NCBI GenBank assembly: GCA_002104905.1
Contig: MCFE01000452.1
Coordinates: 1 to 64,000 of the forward strand
DNA: 64,000 bases
From: Basidiobolus meristosporus CBS 931.73
Lineage: Eukaryota; Basidiobolomycota; Basidiobolomycetes; Basidiobolales; Basidiobolaceae
Reading direction: 5' to 3'
The notes under the pieces: generated by a model
What the model saw: only the letters and a program-made list of their open reading frames with translations
Databases searched by the model: none
Told to the model about the DNA's origin: nothing
In this document: in pieces, positions 34,020-46,703 of the stretch
Numbering within the stretch: position 1 is the first letter of the stretch
Layout of the letters: each line of letters opens with the position of its first letter
Made by a program: the position numbers and the translations under genes

Positions 34020-35706
34020 CCAGCATCCTGATACTGTCAATACCTCTTAGTTACAATATTTTAACTTTGTGCTGGTCTTTTGACAGGATACTCATACTTC
34101 AATTACATCAGAGTAGTGATTGGTAATCCTTGGCTAAGGCTTGTGAGACAAAACACTAATAGTAATCCTTGTAATACTTCTTATGCCATCTGCATGTTGC
34201 ATGAGCAAGAGACTTGTTACATTAGCCACATGATCTCTTTTCTCTACTTGTACGGTGTGGAAGCAAAAAAGTCTTGTCCATGGGGCAGATAGTTTGCCAC
34301 TTAACAACAAAGCCCCATTTTATGACTTTTTGAACAATACTCATGTGAATGTGTGACAGTTTTATACCTGATACATTGCACCAGCGTGATTATGAGATTC
34401 AATGCTAACCCACCATATATAGCCTTGTAGTTGAATCTGTGGTACCACCTATATGCATATTTGTACCACTATAACCCTTTAGCTGGACTCACCTCTATAC
34501 ACATGCTACAAAGAATATATCTCAGTTGGCTAGTTCCCAACCAAACTACACCACACTTAATTGCTAGCTTTGACATTCAGTGCAACAAGTAGGGCTACAA
34601 CCAATAAAGACCATATTACAACTTTTAAAGTATTTGAAATGATCCCATCAAAGAGATGTCATGACAGCCTTAGAGTGTTGCCATGCTAGAGATCCTACAG
34701 CCTCTTTACATTGGTTCATTTGTGAACAAAGCACTGAATAGCTTCACTGATCTTTCATGTCTTTTTGATATATGGGCTGGGGTTCAAAGTTCAAGGTCTC
34801 ACACTCACATGCAGCATTGGGTTTTTTACTGCAATCTATCCATGAATATTGCCGTTATGCTTCAAGGACTTTGTGGTATGCTTCTGCTGTTAAAATGGGA
34901 AAAAGCTTAATTCTTGGCTGTGACATTGAGCTACATGAGTTCCTTCTTTGCAGCATAACAGTGAATTATCCACCAGGGATATTCATCACTCTATATTAAG
35001 TCTCTGCTCCTCCTATTTCTATACTTTTCATGACTTTGCTGAGCCATTTCACCTATCCTATTAGCCACAGCACCCAATTGTCATACTGATGTGTTAGTAT
35101 AAGCTGAAAATATATTGATAGTGCTGGTGCTGCAAGGCCATGATTGTAATTTGCTGATCTTACACTGGAGGTATTGCATTTGCCACATTTTCATCTGCAT
35201 AAGCATCATGGACAACTTCCTGCTTCACAGAGATTTCAACTGCACACTTGACTAAGAGCCTGAGGAGTCTGCATTGCTACCTGGTGTGGGCACACTATCA
35301 TAGTAGTCTTCTTTGAATGAGGCTTTGCTTATTAAGCTGAATAAACTGACTTTGTCTTACTTTTGGCAGCATTTGAATAGAAGTGAGTCATACATAATGG
35401 AATGTAGTGCTACCTAAGTGCATATATATGGTGCCACAGAATTAATTATGATGCCCACTTTGACATGTTGTTGCTTAGTCTTATATTCATGCAAGTGCTC
35501 TGTCTCAGATACAGTACTGCTATAAGTTCACACAAGCATTGACAAAGAGTGATATAATAATGTTATATTGCTAGCAACTTAGCTGTTAGCCCCACGGACA
35601 TGCTTGCATTGATCAACATCATGACAGAAGGTCCAAATATTAATGTGGCTATTGCAACAAGCCTGCAGACAGTATAGGAAGTATTATAAGTATTGTAGCC
35701 AGTGTT
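34020..35706. mobile_element. Truncated Plv-G and Plv-H fragments
   Basis: 34020-34090 is an ORF2-side subterminal piece (TTTTAACTTTGTGCTGGTCT). 34110-34281 is a minus-strand transposase N-terminus, followed by a divergent centre and an ORF2 start at 34503 (Plv-G). From about 34620 an inverted set follows: terminal fragment (GATCCCATCAAAG), minus-strand ORF2 to about 35370 with the repeats deleted, divergent centre, and a plus-strand transposase N-terminus with its start codon changed to ACG (about 35595), cut at 35706 by CopB (Plv-H). Confidence 0.55.
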
Positions 35707-36074
35707 TGTTGAAATATTGAGCTATTTGGCATCATTCAATACCTAAAAATTTATCTTGCAACTCTGACTGGTCTTGATCACTGTAGAGCTATTTTTGCAG
35801 CCCTAATTTTGCCACTTCCTATTATATTTTGATTCTGTGTCAATTCCTTCACAGTTAAGATTAAATCAGCACTTTTACCAAACATTATGAACTCACTCTA
35901 AAATTGTTAGAGAATGCTCCTGAGTGCAGAGAAAATATCTTTCTTAGTGTTACAGTTGTATTGCTTCTACTAAGGCACAAATATTGAGCTTCTTTATGAA
36001 TAAATATCAGCTCAACTATTACCACGACTTGTAAAGAAGTTTTTTCTACTCAAAACACTTCTTAAATTGCAACA
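35707..36074 (+). repeat. CopB 5' LTR, decayed
   Basis: 368 bp, reverse complement of the 46335-46703 LTR with many substitutions. Inserted in the Plv-H transposase N-terminus. Confidence 0.85.
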
Positions 36075-38628
36075 GGTTATGAGCCCTGATTGCCTTAATC
36101 TAATTTAAAGATGACATCTACCGGTAAACCAAACAATACAAATATCTTCCCTGTAAAGGAGATGTGTGATGGAAGGAACTTCAGACTTTCAACTATCACA
36201 ATGCATATTGACCTTGGGGAAAGTAAGCTTTGAATATAGTAACAGAAAAGGAAGTTGAGCCCTCAGGAACAGCAGAAGAAGCTGAAAAGTTTCAAGAGAT
36301 GGAGAAAAAGTCTTTACTGCCATGTGTATCAATGTGCAAGATTTCTTCATTGGATAAATTCACGCTTCATTACTGCCAAAGCAGCATAGGAACTCCTAGA
36401 GAAGATCTTTAGAGCAAAGTAAGTATCAAGCAAGCTTCATTCCACAAGAAAGTTCTTCAACATGAGGAGGAAGCCAGATGATAACATGCTACAACTCATT
36501 ATCAGAATGGAAACACTTGCAGAAGAGCTTTACAGCTGGTATATATGACAAAGAAAAGATACTCTGTCTGCTTTGCAGCTTACAAGACAAGTATCAGCTA
36601 CTCAATCTTTCTTTTGGAAGGCAAGACAACAAACTAACATTAGACTACATCAAAGGAGAAATTTTTCATGAAGAGCTCAGACATAATGACCAAGCAGAGA
36701 ACTTGAAGTGATTGCTTTCTATAGCTCAGAGAGGCACACAGAAAACATGGGAAAGCAACAGAACCAGAGAAAACCTGGTTGCTCTAACTAATGCAAGAAG
36801 CCAGCACACTGGGCAAGCAAATGCAGGGAGACACAAGCATGTAACAAACAGAAGCTAAAGCAGGCTGAAAATACAATTATAGATGAACAGTTTTTTTTAA
36901 CTCTACAAGAGAGTGCAAGTAAACACAGCAATGCATGGTATATAGAGTCTGAAGCATCAAAGGATATTTGCAGTATACAGGAGTAGCTTGGCAACTTCAT
37001 TACTTTTCCCCTAAGGGAGGTTTATCTGGGATGCAACTCTGCACTTGAAGTTACTGCCAGTAGGTCCATAATACTAACATCTTTGCCGCCAACCAGACAA
37101 GTATGAGCCACTCATACTTTCTTTTAAAAGCAGAGAAGACAATCTGAGGCTAGACAATGTCAAAGGAAGACTTCTCCATGAAGAGCTCAGATGCCATGAT
37201 CAAGCACAGAGATTGAAGACAATGCTTTTTTCAACTCAGAAAGGCACACATAAGAGAAGGGAAGGCCACAAATCCAAGGAAATCCTGGTTGCTCTAACTG
37301 CTGTAAAAAGCCAGGACAATGGGCAAGAGATTGAAAGTAGAAATAAGCCAGCGAAAACAGAAGCTGTAGTAGGCAAGCCATATAACTACAGATGAACAGT
37401 TGATTGTAACTATACAAGAGAGTGCAAGTAGCCAAAGTAATGAACAGTATAGTGACTCTGGAGCATCACTGCATATTGGTGGTAGACAGGAGTAGTTAAG
37501 CAACTTCAATACTTATCCCATAAGTAAGGTTTATCTGGGAGATAACTCTGAGCTGGAGGCTACTACCTGTGGGTCCATACAACTAAATATGAGTGATATC
37601 TCAGGTGCTAATACAGCAAAACTAACTGAAATACCTTATGTGCCTGTAATAGCCCATAATCTACTCTCAGTAAGTAAAGCAACTACTCAGGGACTGAGTT
37701 TGTTTTTACCTGATTGAGCTGCTCAATATTGAGTGAAAATGGAGATATGTTATCTTGGAATCAGAGTTCACAGCCCATACAAGTTACAATGCAAGATCAT
37801 TATACCTTAGTAGGTCAACATTGCTAAAACTGATGCAAATAACTGGGAGATGAGGTATAGAAGGATAAGACACATTGGGGAATGGAAAATTTGTCAATTG
37901 GTGAAAAATCAACTTCTTTTGGGATTAGGTTACTGAACTCTAGTAAAGCCAAGTGTCTGTAAGGGATGAATTTGTGGCAAACAATCTAGGCCACTTTGCA
38001 GGAGCTCAGTAGGAGCTAACACCCCCAGTATACTGGCTATAATACACTCGGACATATGTAGGCCCTTGAGAACATTGTCCTTCAGAGCCAAGAGATACTA
38101 TATGACATTTATTGAAAACATAACAAGATATATATGGGTATACTTCCTCAACACAGTGGCTTAGGCTTTAGAGGTGCTTAGGCACTTCAAGAACATGGCA
38201 GAAGCACAGACCAGATTTAATATGAAGGTACTTTGAAGTGATAATGGAGGGGGAAAACACTTGGAGGAGTTCTGAAAGTACCTCTCAACTATTGTTATCC
38301 TTCAACAGACCACTGTTCCACATATTGCATGGCAAAATGGGTAGCTGAATGTAGAGATTGGAAGATTTGTGATACACAAGAAGAAAATGAAATACAGGTT
38401 CTGGGCTGAATCTGCTTCTACTGTGATAAACACTGAAAGTAGATTCTCAACATCAGCACTGTGTGATTCTACAACCATAGAAGCATATATAGGCAGAAAA
38501 CTAGACTTCCAGCACTACAGGATATTTGGCAGTCATGTTATCTATTACATCCCTAACAAAAAATGCTTAATGTTCTAGCAAAGAAGTCGAAAAGGAATCT
38601 TTCTTTGCCATTGTAAAAATACCAAGAG
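35707..38628 (+). mobile_element. CopB copy, plus strand, decayed and truncated
   Basis: 5' LTR 35707-36074 (TGTTGAAATATTG to ATTGCAACA), then a primer site GGTTATGAGCCC, gag from 36110 (ATGACATCTACC), zinc-knuckle and protease sequence, and integrase near 37850-38590 (WAESASTVINTESRF, FGSHVIYYIPNKK). RT, RNase H and 3' LTR are missing; at about 38629 it meets a gypsy fragment. Many stops. The gag/protease part occurs twice (see findings). Confidence 0.85.
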
Positions 38629-38629
38629 C

Positions 38630-39864
38630 TTATTGACCCAAGGTTTGGAAAACTTATTCTTACCAACAGCTGAGTTAAGGGCTGTGTAGTCAATGCGCAT
38701 CTTAATTGCTCCATCCTCCTTTTCACAAACAACACTGGTGCTGCCTAAGGTGGCTTGTAGATCTAGATGTGTCCTAACACCAATGGTTGATCAAGTTGTC
38801 TCACCTTCACTTCCAACCCCAAGGAGCACATCCTGTAAGATATTTTGCTTACTGAGGGACTATCTCTTGTGTCAATGGCATGAGCTACATCTTTGACTAA
38901 GGGTAGGCTTACAAATTCCTCTGAAAACAAATCTTAATATATCTTCAGAAGAGTCAGGACTTGTGGGGGAACTGGGGTCTAGTAGGTAACAGCTCATAGG
39001 TCTTATTGTCTGCCAGGATCTGAGCAGCATGGGGTCTCAATTCAATGGATGGATTACAGGTGTGTAACCATTTTTTCTAAGTATTTGGTTATATTGGCAG
39101 CTTCCGCATATGTAGGACTGTATATCTTCTTCATGGTCATTGATCTTCATTCTTACTTGTGGAGTGACACAGTTGATTATATGGGAGATAGTATCAGCTG
39201 TTAAGGCTGAAGTTAACTTGGTAAGTTCCAAGTAGATTCCAGCTGTCTAGGCAAAATGCTCTGACATGTACTTGTGTGATGTTCCTGAGTCAACCATGCT
39301 CTTTGTAGGTACTCCATTGATGACTCCACTAATGTACAATAGTTTGCTGAGTTTAAAGTCCTTTGGATAGGTACTCTTATATCATATTGAAGGAGAGTTC
39401 TGAGTCTGCTGACAGCTCATCCTCTACTTCAATATCTTCTTGGGTGTAAATACAGTTGAGAATTTGACAGCTTGAAGGGGGCTCCTTTTTTCTTCAGCAG
39501 GAGGATTACCAATTAATGCTGCTACCAATGTTACATGTCTTGTTATAAGAGTAGTTGAGGAATAGTGAGTTTAGCTAGTATTGTATTGGCTAAAACATCC
39601 ACCAATCATTATTATGATTCCAGCAGCTCCTGATATACTTTTGCCAGATCATTTGGTGTCTAGTTGTATTCCCTAATGTGAGTTATAGCTGATGCTCTTT
39701 TGATTGCATCATCATTATTCAACTTGATCTTACTTAATATATCTATTACTATCTGACAAGGATATGCTGATTCATATGCTGAAATTCTGAGAGACTAAAC
39801 ATAAAGCATATTGAATTGACTAAAAGCTGATCTAACTTGGATATATGAGCACTAGATCATGACA
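38630..39864 (-). mobile_element. Gypsy fragment, decayed, with 5' LTR
   Basis: Minus strand. 38650-38850 matches the RT start of GypA (the segment around 53520-53640, CIDYRALNS region); 39037-39231 matches the protease end (TADTISHIINCVTPQVRMKI versus [14 protein letters not shown] in GypA). It has the primer-site sequence GCTGCTACCAA at 39518-39528 directly before an LTR at 39529-39864 related to GypA but diverged and about 30 bases shorter. A second, older gypsy subfamily is likely. Confidence 0.75.
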
Positions 39865-39893
39865 ATAAGAAGCATAAATATGTGACTGCCTAT

Positions 39894-40261
39894 TGTTACA
39901 AGTCTTGATATAATAGCTATTTGGAAATGCAAAATTTAGTAAGTATTTTATTTACTAAAGCTTAAACTGATTCTTACTGTGGTTCCAGTAGCTTCTTATA
40001 TACATCTTGCCAGATAAATTGAAGACTGATTGTATTTCCTAATATAGCTTGTGGCTGATGACTCATCTAATGGCATCATCATCACCCATTTAGCTCTCAC
40101 TTAATACACCTATTTCTCTCTGGTAAAGATCTGCTGATTAGCTGCTAACTATAACTACCGATTTCATTGATGATACTTAGATAGTGATTGGCTTAACATA
40201 AAGTTGACTGGTTTGACTAAGAGTTGGTCTAACTGCAACATTCAAGCAGCCTGTAATGACA
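39894..40261 (-). repeat. GypA-type solo LTR
   Basis: 368 bp, TGTTACAAGTC to TGTAATGACA, clearly related to 30750-31117 and to the GypA LTRs in reverse orientation. It starts only 29 bases after the LTR ending at 39864. No target duplication is visible. Confidence 0.85.
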
Positions 40262-40560
40262 AGTTAAACCTAACAGCAAATTACATTTGTTTTACCTGAA
40301 TATACACTGTGATGGATATATTTGACTTTGACTATTTTGTCACCCAGTATTAAATTAAGAAGAAACAAACTTGAAGATTATAATAATTTTGCTGGTGGCA
40401 GTTGCATAAAAAACTGCATTGGTGGCACAAGCTGAGATAATGAAGAGCAAACTCTTGAAAATTTCCTATTAAGTGGGTTTGCAAAGGCAAGTTTACAACA
40501 AGTCTTTTAAAAAAGCATCACACATTATTAGGTAGCCGAAAGATTTTGCAAATAAGCTAC
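40262..40560. other. Unassigned AT-rich 0.3 kb
   Basis: No match to other repeats of the window and no supported gene. Confidence 0.4.
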
Positions 40561-41440
40561 ACACAGTATTGATCATAAATAAATGCACCCCAGATTTCAC
40601 CAAGAAATTGGTCAAAATCTCTTATCACAACAATGCAAGAGTGGCTTTAGATTAGACTTGTTGCGCTGTATAGTGCCACATTGAGCCATGAGTGCTAAAT
40701 GATGCCATAGTGTTCCAGAGAGGCCAAGGGAGCCTATATTTGGCCACAGAGTGTGAAACATAGATCTGCATATTCATGCAAAGCAGCCCCTGTGTTTCAC
40801 CTATGATGCAGGAGAAAATCCATTTTTTGACGTTTTTTTGCGGATCAATGTTATGTAGGATGTGTAAGTGCATAGAAGAGCTGAAGACATGCATCAGGTA
40901 CTCAATACCCATGGCACTCTGAATCTAGCTCCTGTGGCTTTTAACATGCCACAAAAATGCATGGCACTATCTTGGTCCACAACCTTCAGAGTTCTTGACA
41001 TTGTTTCTTTGTCTGTAAGTGGGATCTCCACTCTGTCAACAAAGGAGGGCATGGAGGCAGTGGTAGACAAGTTGCCTTTCTCTGTATACTCAGCTACCTT
41101 ACTGGAGCTCAGCTCAACTGTCTGTGCATCCTTCAATTGTGTAAACAGCTCTTTTCTTGTTAGTAGGTATTCTTGGCAATGATGAGAATCAGTCTGCTCT
41201 GGGCTAATGGCACTAACTGGCAAGAACTTCAGCTTTCCTCATAATCTTCCTAGTCTCTAGCTTGGGTAGACTATTATGCCTTTGACTTTTCCTTTATTAG
41301 TGCTAGATCTTTCACTGCTAATTGGTCTGGGTGCTTCTTGTATTGAGCTATATTTTCTCCTTGATAAATGCTGCTCTGATGCTTCTGTTCGGGCCTGTTT
41401 GTCTCTTACTGGCACTCTGCAGATAACCCAAAGCTTCTTC
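40561..41440 (-). pseudogene. Plv-I ORF2 relic with an unknown insert
   Basis: 40561-40640 is the ORF2-side subterminal sequence (TGCACCCCAGATTTCACC, as at 7460). About 40655-40950 is an unrelated insert of roughly 300 bases with no gene. 40960-41223 is the ORF2 C-terminal region (SSKVAEYTEKGNLSTTAS; VDRVEIPLTDKETMSRT), and repeat-unit sequence follows to 41440, where a CopB LTR begins. Confidence 0.6.
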
Positions 41441-41858
41441 CATTACAATTTAAGAAGTGATATGGATACAAGGAACTTATCCAGAAATAGTGATATTAGT
41501 TGACCTGTTGCTTATTCATAAGAAGCAGTGTTTGTACCTTTGTAGAAGCAATACAGGTGTAACACCAATAAGGAGGGTTTCTTGACAATCAGGAGCATTG
41601 GGTAACAGCTTCAGGGTTAGTACATAATGGTTGATAAAAAGTGTTAATTTGATCATCACTATAGGGGAATAATCATAAGATCACATATGTGAAGAAACTC
41701 TCAAAGTTGGGGCTGCATATTAGTCCTACAGTCAACACAACTAGCTTAGAGATGTTAAACTTTTATCTGCTGAATGATACCATATAGTCAAATATTTCAA
41801 CAGATAAAAGGATCTTATCAAGATATAATGACAATAGTTGAACAACACCCCCCCTCAG
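41441..41858 (-). repeat. CopB-2 left LTR, composite
   Basis: 41441-41802 is a full CopB LTR (start CATTACAATT, three transitions from TGTTGCAATT; end TTTCAACA). It is followed directly by a second LTR start, GATAAAAGGATCTTATCAAG, that has lost its middle and ends GTTGAACAACA before the polypurine tract. The same LTR-GATAAAAGG junction occurs at 50845. Confidence 0.75.
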
Positions 41859-42016
41859 CTAAAGAATTTCTTATTCCTAATTCCTTTCTGAGATTCTCAA
41901 ATTGTGGTCTAGCCAGTGGTTTTGTCATTATATCTGCCACTATTTTGTCAGTTGGACAGTAAACTAAATCTTCTAAGTAATTTTCTACAGCTTCCCTCAC
42001 AGAGTGGTGTTGAACA

Positions 42017-42385
42017 TGTTGCAATTTAAGAAGTGATTTGGATATAAGGAACTTATCAAGAAATAGTGATAATAGTTGAACTGTTGTTTATTCATAAAGA
42101 AGCTCAGTATTTATACCTTTGTAGAAGTAATACAGCTGCAACACTAAGTAGGGAGGGTTTCTCAATACTCAGGAGCATTCTGTAACAGTTTCAGGGTTAG
42201 TACACAATGTTTGGTAATAGTGCTAATTTGATCCTGACTATAGGGGAATAATCATAAGATCATATATCTAGAGAAAGTGGCAAAGTTAAGGCAGTAAATG
42301 AGTCCTACAGTGACTAAGACTAGCCTAGAATTGTTAAGTAAATTTTCAGCTGCCAAATGATACCAAATAGTCCAATATTTCAACA
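42017..42385 (-). repeat. CopB-1 3' LTR
   Basis: 369 bp, TGTTGCAATTT to TATTTCAACA on the plus strand; GAACA outside. Confidence 0.97.
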
Positions 42386-43939
42386 CTCCCCCTCAACTAA
42401 ATAATTTCTTAATCCCAATTTCTCTCTAAGGATCTCAAACTGTGGCCTAGCTAGTGGTTTTGTCAATATGTCTGCCACCATTTTGTCAGTTGGGCAGTAA
42501 ACCAGCTCTACTAAGTTATTTTCTACAGCTTCCTTCACAAAGTGATGCTGTATATCAATGTGCTTAGTTCTGGCATGATTAGTAGGATTTCTAGCTAATG
42601 AAACACAACTTTGATTATCCTTGTAAATACATGTTGGTTCACCTGAATTAAAACCTAAGTCTTTGAATAATTTTCGTAGCCATATAGCCTCCTTAGTTGC
42701 TTGACATGCAGCCATATATTCGGCTTCAGTTGTAGATAGTGCCACAGTTGGTTGTTTCTTGCAATTCCAAGTAATAGCTGCACCAGCATAAAGAAATACA
42801 TAGCCTGTGGTAGAGCGTCTGTCAATCAAATCCCTACCCCAATCTGAATCACTATAACCATCAAATTTTTGCCTATTAGCTGCTCCAGAGTATTCCAGTA
42901 CCATATTTATTGTACCTTGTAGATATCTGAAAATCTGCTTAACTGCTGCAATTTGATCTGATCCATAATTCTGCATAAATTGACTGACTATTCCAACTGC
43001 TACTGCAATATCTGGACGTGTAGACACCATCAAGTACATTAGGCTACCAACCATTGATTGATAGGGAAAGTTTTGGTCCATATTTGAGCCGTTTTCATCT
43101 ATAACTGGCTGAGATTTGCTTAATCTCAGGTTATTGTCCATAGGGGTTGCTGCAGGCTTGCAATTTTCCATTTTGAAGCATCTAAGAATGTCCCTGATGT
43201 ACTTAGACTGATTCAGCACAATTTTCTGCGTAGGTATGTCAAATTTGACCTGAATTCCAAGAAAATAGCTCAATTTTCCAAGATCTTTCATCTCAAACTT
43301 GCTGAAGAGATCTGATTTCGTCTGTTTAAGTGCCTCTTGATCACTTGTAGCTATAATTAGGTCGTCCACATAAAGAACTAGGATAATCACACCCTTTTTG
43401 AGCTGTTTCACATATATACTGTGATCTGCAGTGCTACGAGAGAACCCAATTTCCTCTAGATATGTGTCAATCTTGTTATACCATGCTCTGGGTGCCTGCT
43501 TAAGCCCATACAACAATTTTCTAAGTTTGCACACCTTATGGGGGCTTTTTGGATCGGTAAAACCTTCTGGTTGCTCCATATATATAGTTTCTTGCAAATC
43601 CCCATTTAGAAAGGCTTCTTTGACGTCCATTTGGTGTAGATCTAGACTGTGTACAGCTGCCAGGGCTAGAACTGTCCTAATAGAGTTAAACTTGGCAACC
43701 GGAGCAAATGTTTCCTTAAAGTCTAGTCCCTGGATCTGGGAATAGCCTTTAGCTACCAATCTAGCCTTGTACTTATCAACGGCACCATTTGAGGTTATCT
43801 TGATCTTGTAGACCCATCTACATCCTATTGGCTTTCTCCCATTTGGTAAATCTACCAGTTCCCATGTTTTTGCCTTGATCAGTGATTGGTACTCCTCCTG
43901 CATGGCTTGTTGCCACTTAGTAGCATCTGGACCTTGCAT
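42380..43939 (-). pseudogene. CopB-1 pol, RT and RNase H part
   Basis: 519-residue open frame. It begins in the integrase-RT linker (KWQQAMQEEYQSLIKAKTWE), followed by the RT palm ([53 protein letters not shown]) and RNase H (YSDSDWGRDLIDRRSTTGYV, WNCKKQPTVALSTTEAEYM, KDNQSCVSLARNPTNHARTK). Catalytic YVDD and the RNase H acidic residues are present. It is in the same frame as the gag-pol part upstream, from which it is separated by one TGA at 44045-44047; the last codons overlap the 3' LTR edge. Confidence 0.95.
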
Positions 43940-44044
43940 TGCCTGTTCCAGATTCTGAGGTTTGGCACATAAGGCAAGATAAGCTTCTTCATGATCATTG
44001 GATGTCTGCCACCAGGATCCAGGGGCATTTCTTATTCTGGTAGA

Positions 44045-46298
44045 TCACCTAACTGGGATAATCTGTTCTGATCTGGAACTGGTAGAAGTATCTTCCATCT
44101 CTGGCTGGATTTGGTACGTATCTTCCTCATTTGTGTTGATTGCATCATCAGGCAGCTGGCCAATGATTTCTGTGGCTTTCTGATCTGAATTCTCCTCAAA
44201 TACAACATCCCTGCTCTTGATCAGCTTCTGAATTTTGCCATCATACACTCTATACCCTTTAGTATCTTCACAATACCCAAGAAAGATCCCTTTTCTACTC
44301 TTTGGTTCCAACTTTGAGCGTTTTTTGTCAGGGATGTGATAAAAAACATCACTGCCAAAGATCCTGAGGTGCTGGAGATCTGGTTTTTTGCCTGTATATG
44401 CTTCAAAGGGTGTAGAATCACGTAGTGCTGTTGTTGGGCATCTGTTCTTGATGTATACAGCGGTAGCAACAGATTCAGCCCAAAACTTGTAGTCCATTCC
44501 CTTATCATGTAGCATAGATCTTCCCATCTCTACTATTGTTCTATTTGCACGTTCTGCTACTCCATTTTGCTGTGGAGTATGAGGAACTGTGGTCTGTTGA
44601 AGTATACCAGTAGACAAGCAGTATTTTGCAAACTCCTTTGAGCAGTATTCTCCTCCATTGTCACTTTGTAGTACCTTCAATTTACACCCAGTTTGTGTTT
44701 CTGCCATGTTCTTGAAGTGCTTAAACGTCTCTAAAGCTTCATCCTTTGTTTTGAGGAAGTACACCCATGTATATCTTGTCTTGTCATCAATAAACGTCAT
44801 AAAGTATCTCTTGGCTCCAAAGGACAGTGTTCTCATGGGGCCACATATGTCTGAGTGTACAATAGCCAATATTTTGGTAGTATTGATGCCTTCTGAGCTC
44901 TTGAAACGTTGCCTAGCTTGTTTGCCATATGAACATCCCTTACAAACATTCAATCTGATCGGAATTGAGTATTTTAGGCCCAAAACAAGCTGATTTTTCA
45001 CCAATTGGCTCATTTTCTGTTCCCCTATGTGTCCTAGCCTCCTATGCCACGTCTCCCAGTTGGTTTCATCAGTTTCAGCAATGTTGACATACTCAGGTAC
45101 AATGATCTTGCATTGTAACTTGTATATATTGTGATCTCTGATTCCCAAAGCTAATTTGTGTCCATTTTCACTCAATATTGAGCAGCTCAGCTTAGTAAAA
45201 ACAAATTTCAGTCCCTGAGTAGTTGCTTTACTGACTGAGAGTAGGTTCTTAGCTATTCCAGGTACATAGAGTACGTCAGTCAGTTTTGCTGTTGTTGCCC
45301 CTGAGTTATCACTCATATTTAGTTGTATAGACCCACTAGCGGTAGCTTCCAATGCAGAGTTATCTCCCAGATAAACCTTTCTTACGGGAATAGTCTTTAA
45401 GTTGCTGAACCAATCCTTTATACCACAAATATGCTGTGATGCTCCAGAGTCAATATACCATTCATTACTTTGGTTACTTGCACTCTCTTGTACAGTGACA
45501 AATAACTGTTCATCAGTAGTTATATGGTTTGCCTGCTCTAGTTTCTGTTTTTCATCTGCTTGTTTCTTCTTGCATTCTCTTGCCCAGTGTCCTGGCTTCT
45601 TACAGTAGTTACAGCAGCCAGGTTTTCTTCGGTTTTGTTGCTTTCCCTTCTTTTCTGTATGCCTTTCTGAACTGAATAAAGCATTATCTTCAATTTTCTC
45701 TGCTTGATCATTACGTCTGAGTTCTTCATGGAGAAGTCTTCCTTTGACATAGTCTAAAGTCAAGTTGTCTTCTCTGCTTTCAAAAGAAAGTATGAGTGGC
45801 TCATACTCATCTGGTAGGCTGCAAAGCAGACAGAGTATCTTTTCTTCATCATCTACACCAGCATTAATACTGTAAAGTTCTTCTGCAAGTGTCTCCATTC
45901 TGGTAATGAGTTGTAGCACGTCATCATCTGGCTTTTTTCTCATGTTGAAGAACATTTCGTTTCAAATAAAGCTTGCTTGATACTGACTTTGCTCTAAAGA
46001 TCTTCTCTAAGGATTCCCATGCTGCTTTGGCAGTATTTGAGGCATGGATTTGTCCAATGAAGGAGTCTTGCACATTGATGCATATTGCATTGAAGGCCTT
46101 TCTCTCCTTCTCTTGAAACTTCTCCACATCTTCTGCTGTTCCTTTGGGCTCAACTTCCTTTCCTGTTACTATGTTCCAAAGCTTTCTTTCCTCAAGGTGG
46201 ATCTGCATCTTGATTCTCCAAAGTCTGTAGTTCTTCCCATCAAACCTCTCCTTTACAGGGAAGATGTTGGTATTGCTTTGTTTGCTGGTAGAAGTCAT
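44045..46298 (-). pseudogene. CopB-1 gag, protease and integrase part
   Basis: Gag starts at 46298 (MTSTSKQSNTNIFPVKERFD; 124 residues to 45924), then a frameshift in the 45924-45955 overlap leads into a 636-residue frame. Features of the latter: knuckle CNYCKKPGHWAREC at about 115-128, protease WYIDSGASQHI at about 166-176 (intact DSGA), integrase zinc HRRLGHIGEQKMSQL, core motifs IVHSDICGP, LQSDNGGEYC and PQQNGVAERANRTI. It ends with TGA at 44045, where CopB-2 has an Arg codon. One frameshift plus one stop therefore inactivate an otherwise complete polyprotein. Confidence 0.95.
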
Positions 46299-46334
46299 CT
46301 TTAGAATAGATTAAGGCAATCGGGGCTCATAACC

Positions 46335-46703
46335 TGTTGCAATTTAAGAAGTGATTTGGATATAAGGAACTTATCAAGAAATAGTGATAATAGTTGAACT
46401 GTTGTTTATTCATAAAGAAGCTCAGTATTTATACCTTTGTAGAAGTAATACAGCTGCAACACTAAGTAGGGAGGGTTTCTCAATATTCAGGAGCATTCTG
46501 TAACAGTTTCAGGGTTAGTACATAATGTTTGGTAATAGTGCTAATTTGATCCTGACTATAGGGGAATAATCATAAGATCATATATCTAGAGAAAGTGGCA
46601 AAGTTAAGGCAGTAAATGAGTCCTACAGTGACTAAGACTAGCCTAGAATTGTTAAGTAAATTTTTAGCTGCTGAATGATACCAAATAGTCCAATATTTCA
46701 ACA
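46335..46703 (-). repeat. CopB-1 5' LTR
   Basis: 369 bp; inner side followed on the minus strand by GGTTATGAGCCCC, matching the anticodon arm of initiator tRNA-Met; GAACA outside at 46704-46708. Confidence 0.97.

Larger units (their letters stand above)
42017..46703 (-). mobile_element. CopB-1, young Ty1/copia retrotransposon
   Basis: 4,687 bp, complete. LTRs 42017-42385 and 46335-46703 (369 bp each) differ at five positions by eye, all transitions. GAACA flanks both ends (42012-42016 and 46704-46708). Primer site GGTTATGAGCCCC next to the 5' LTR (minus strand) and a polypurine tract GAGGGGGAG next to the 3' LTR. The coding region needs only two lesions to explain its breaks. The most recent copia insertion in the window. 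Confidence 0.97.
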
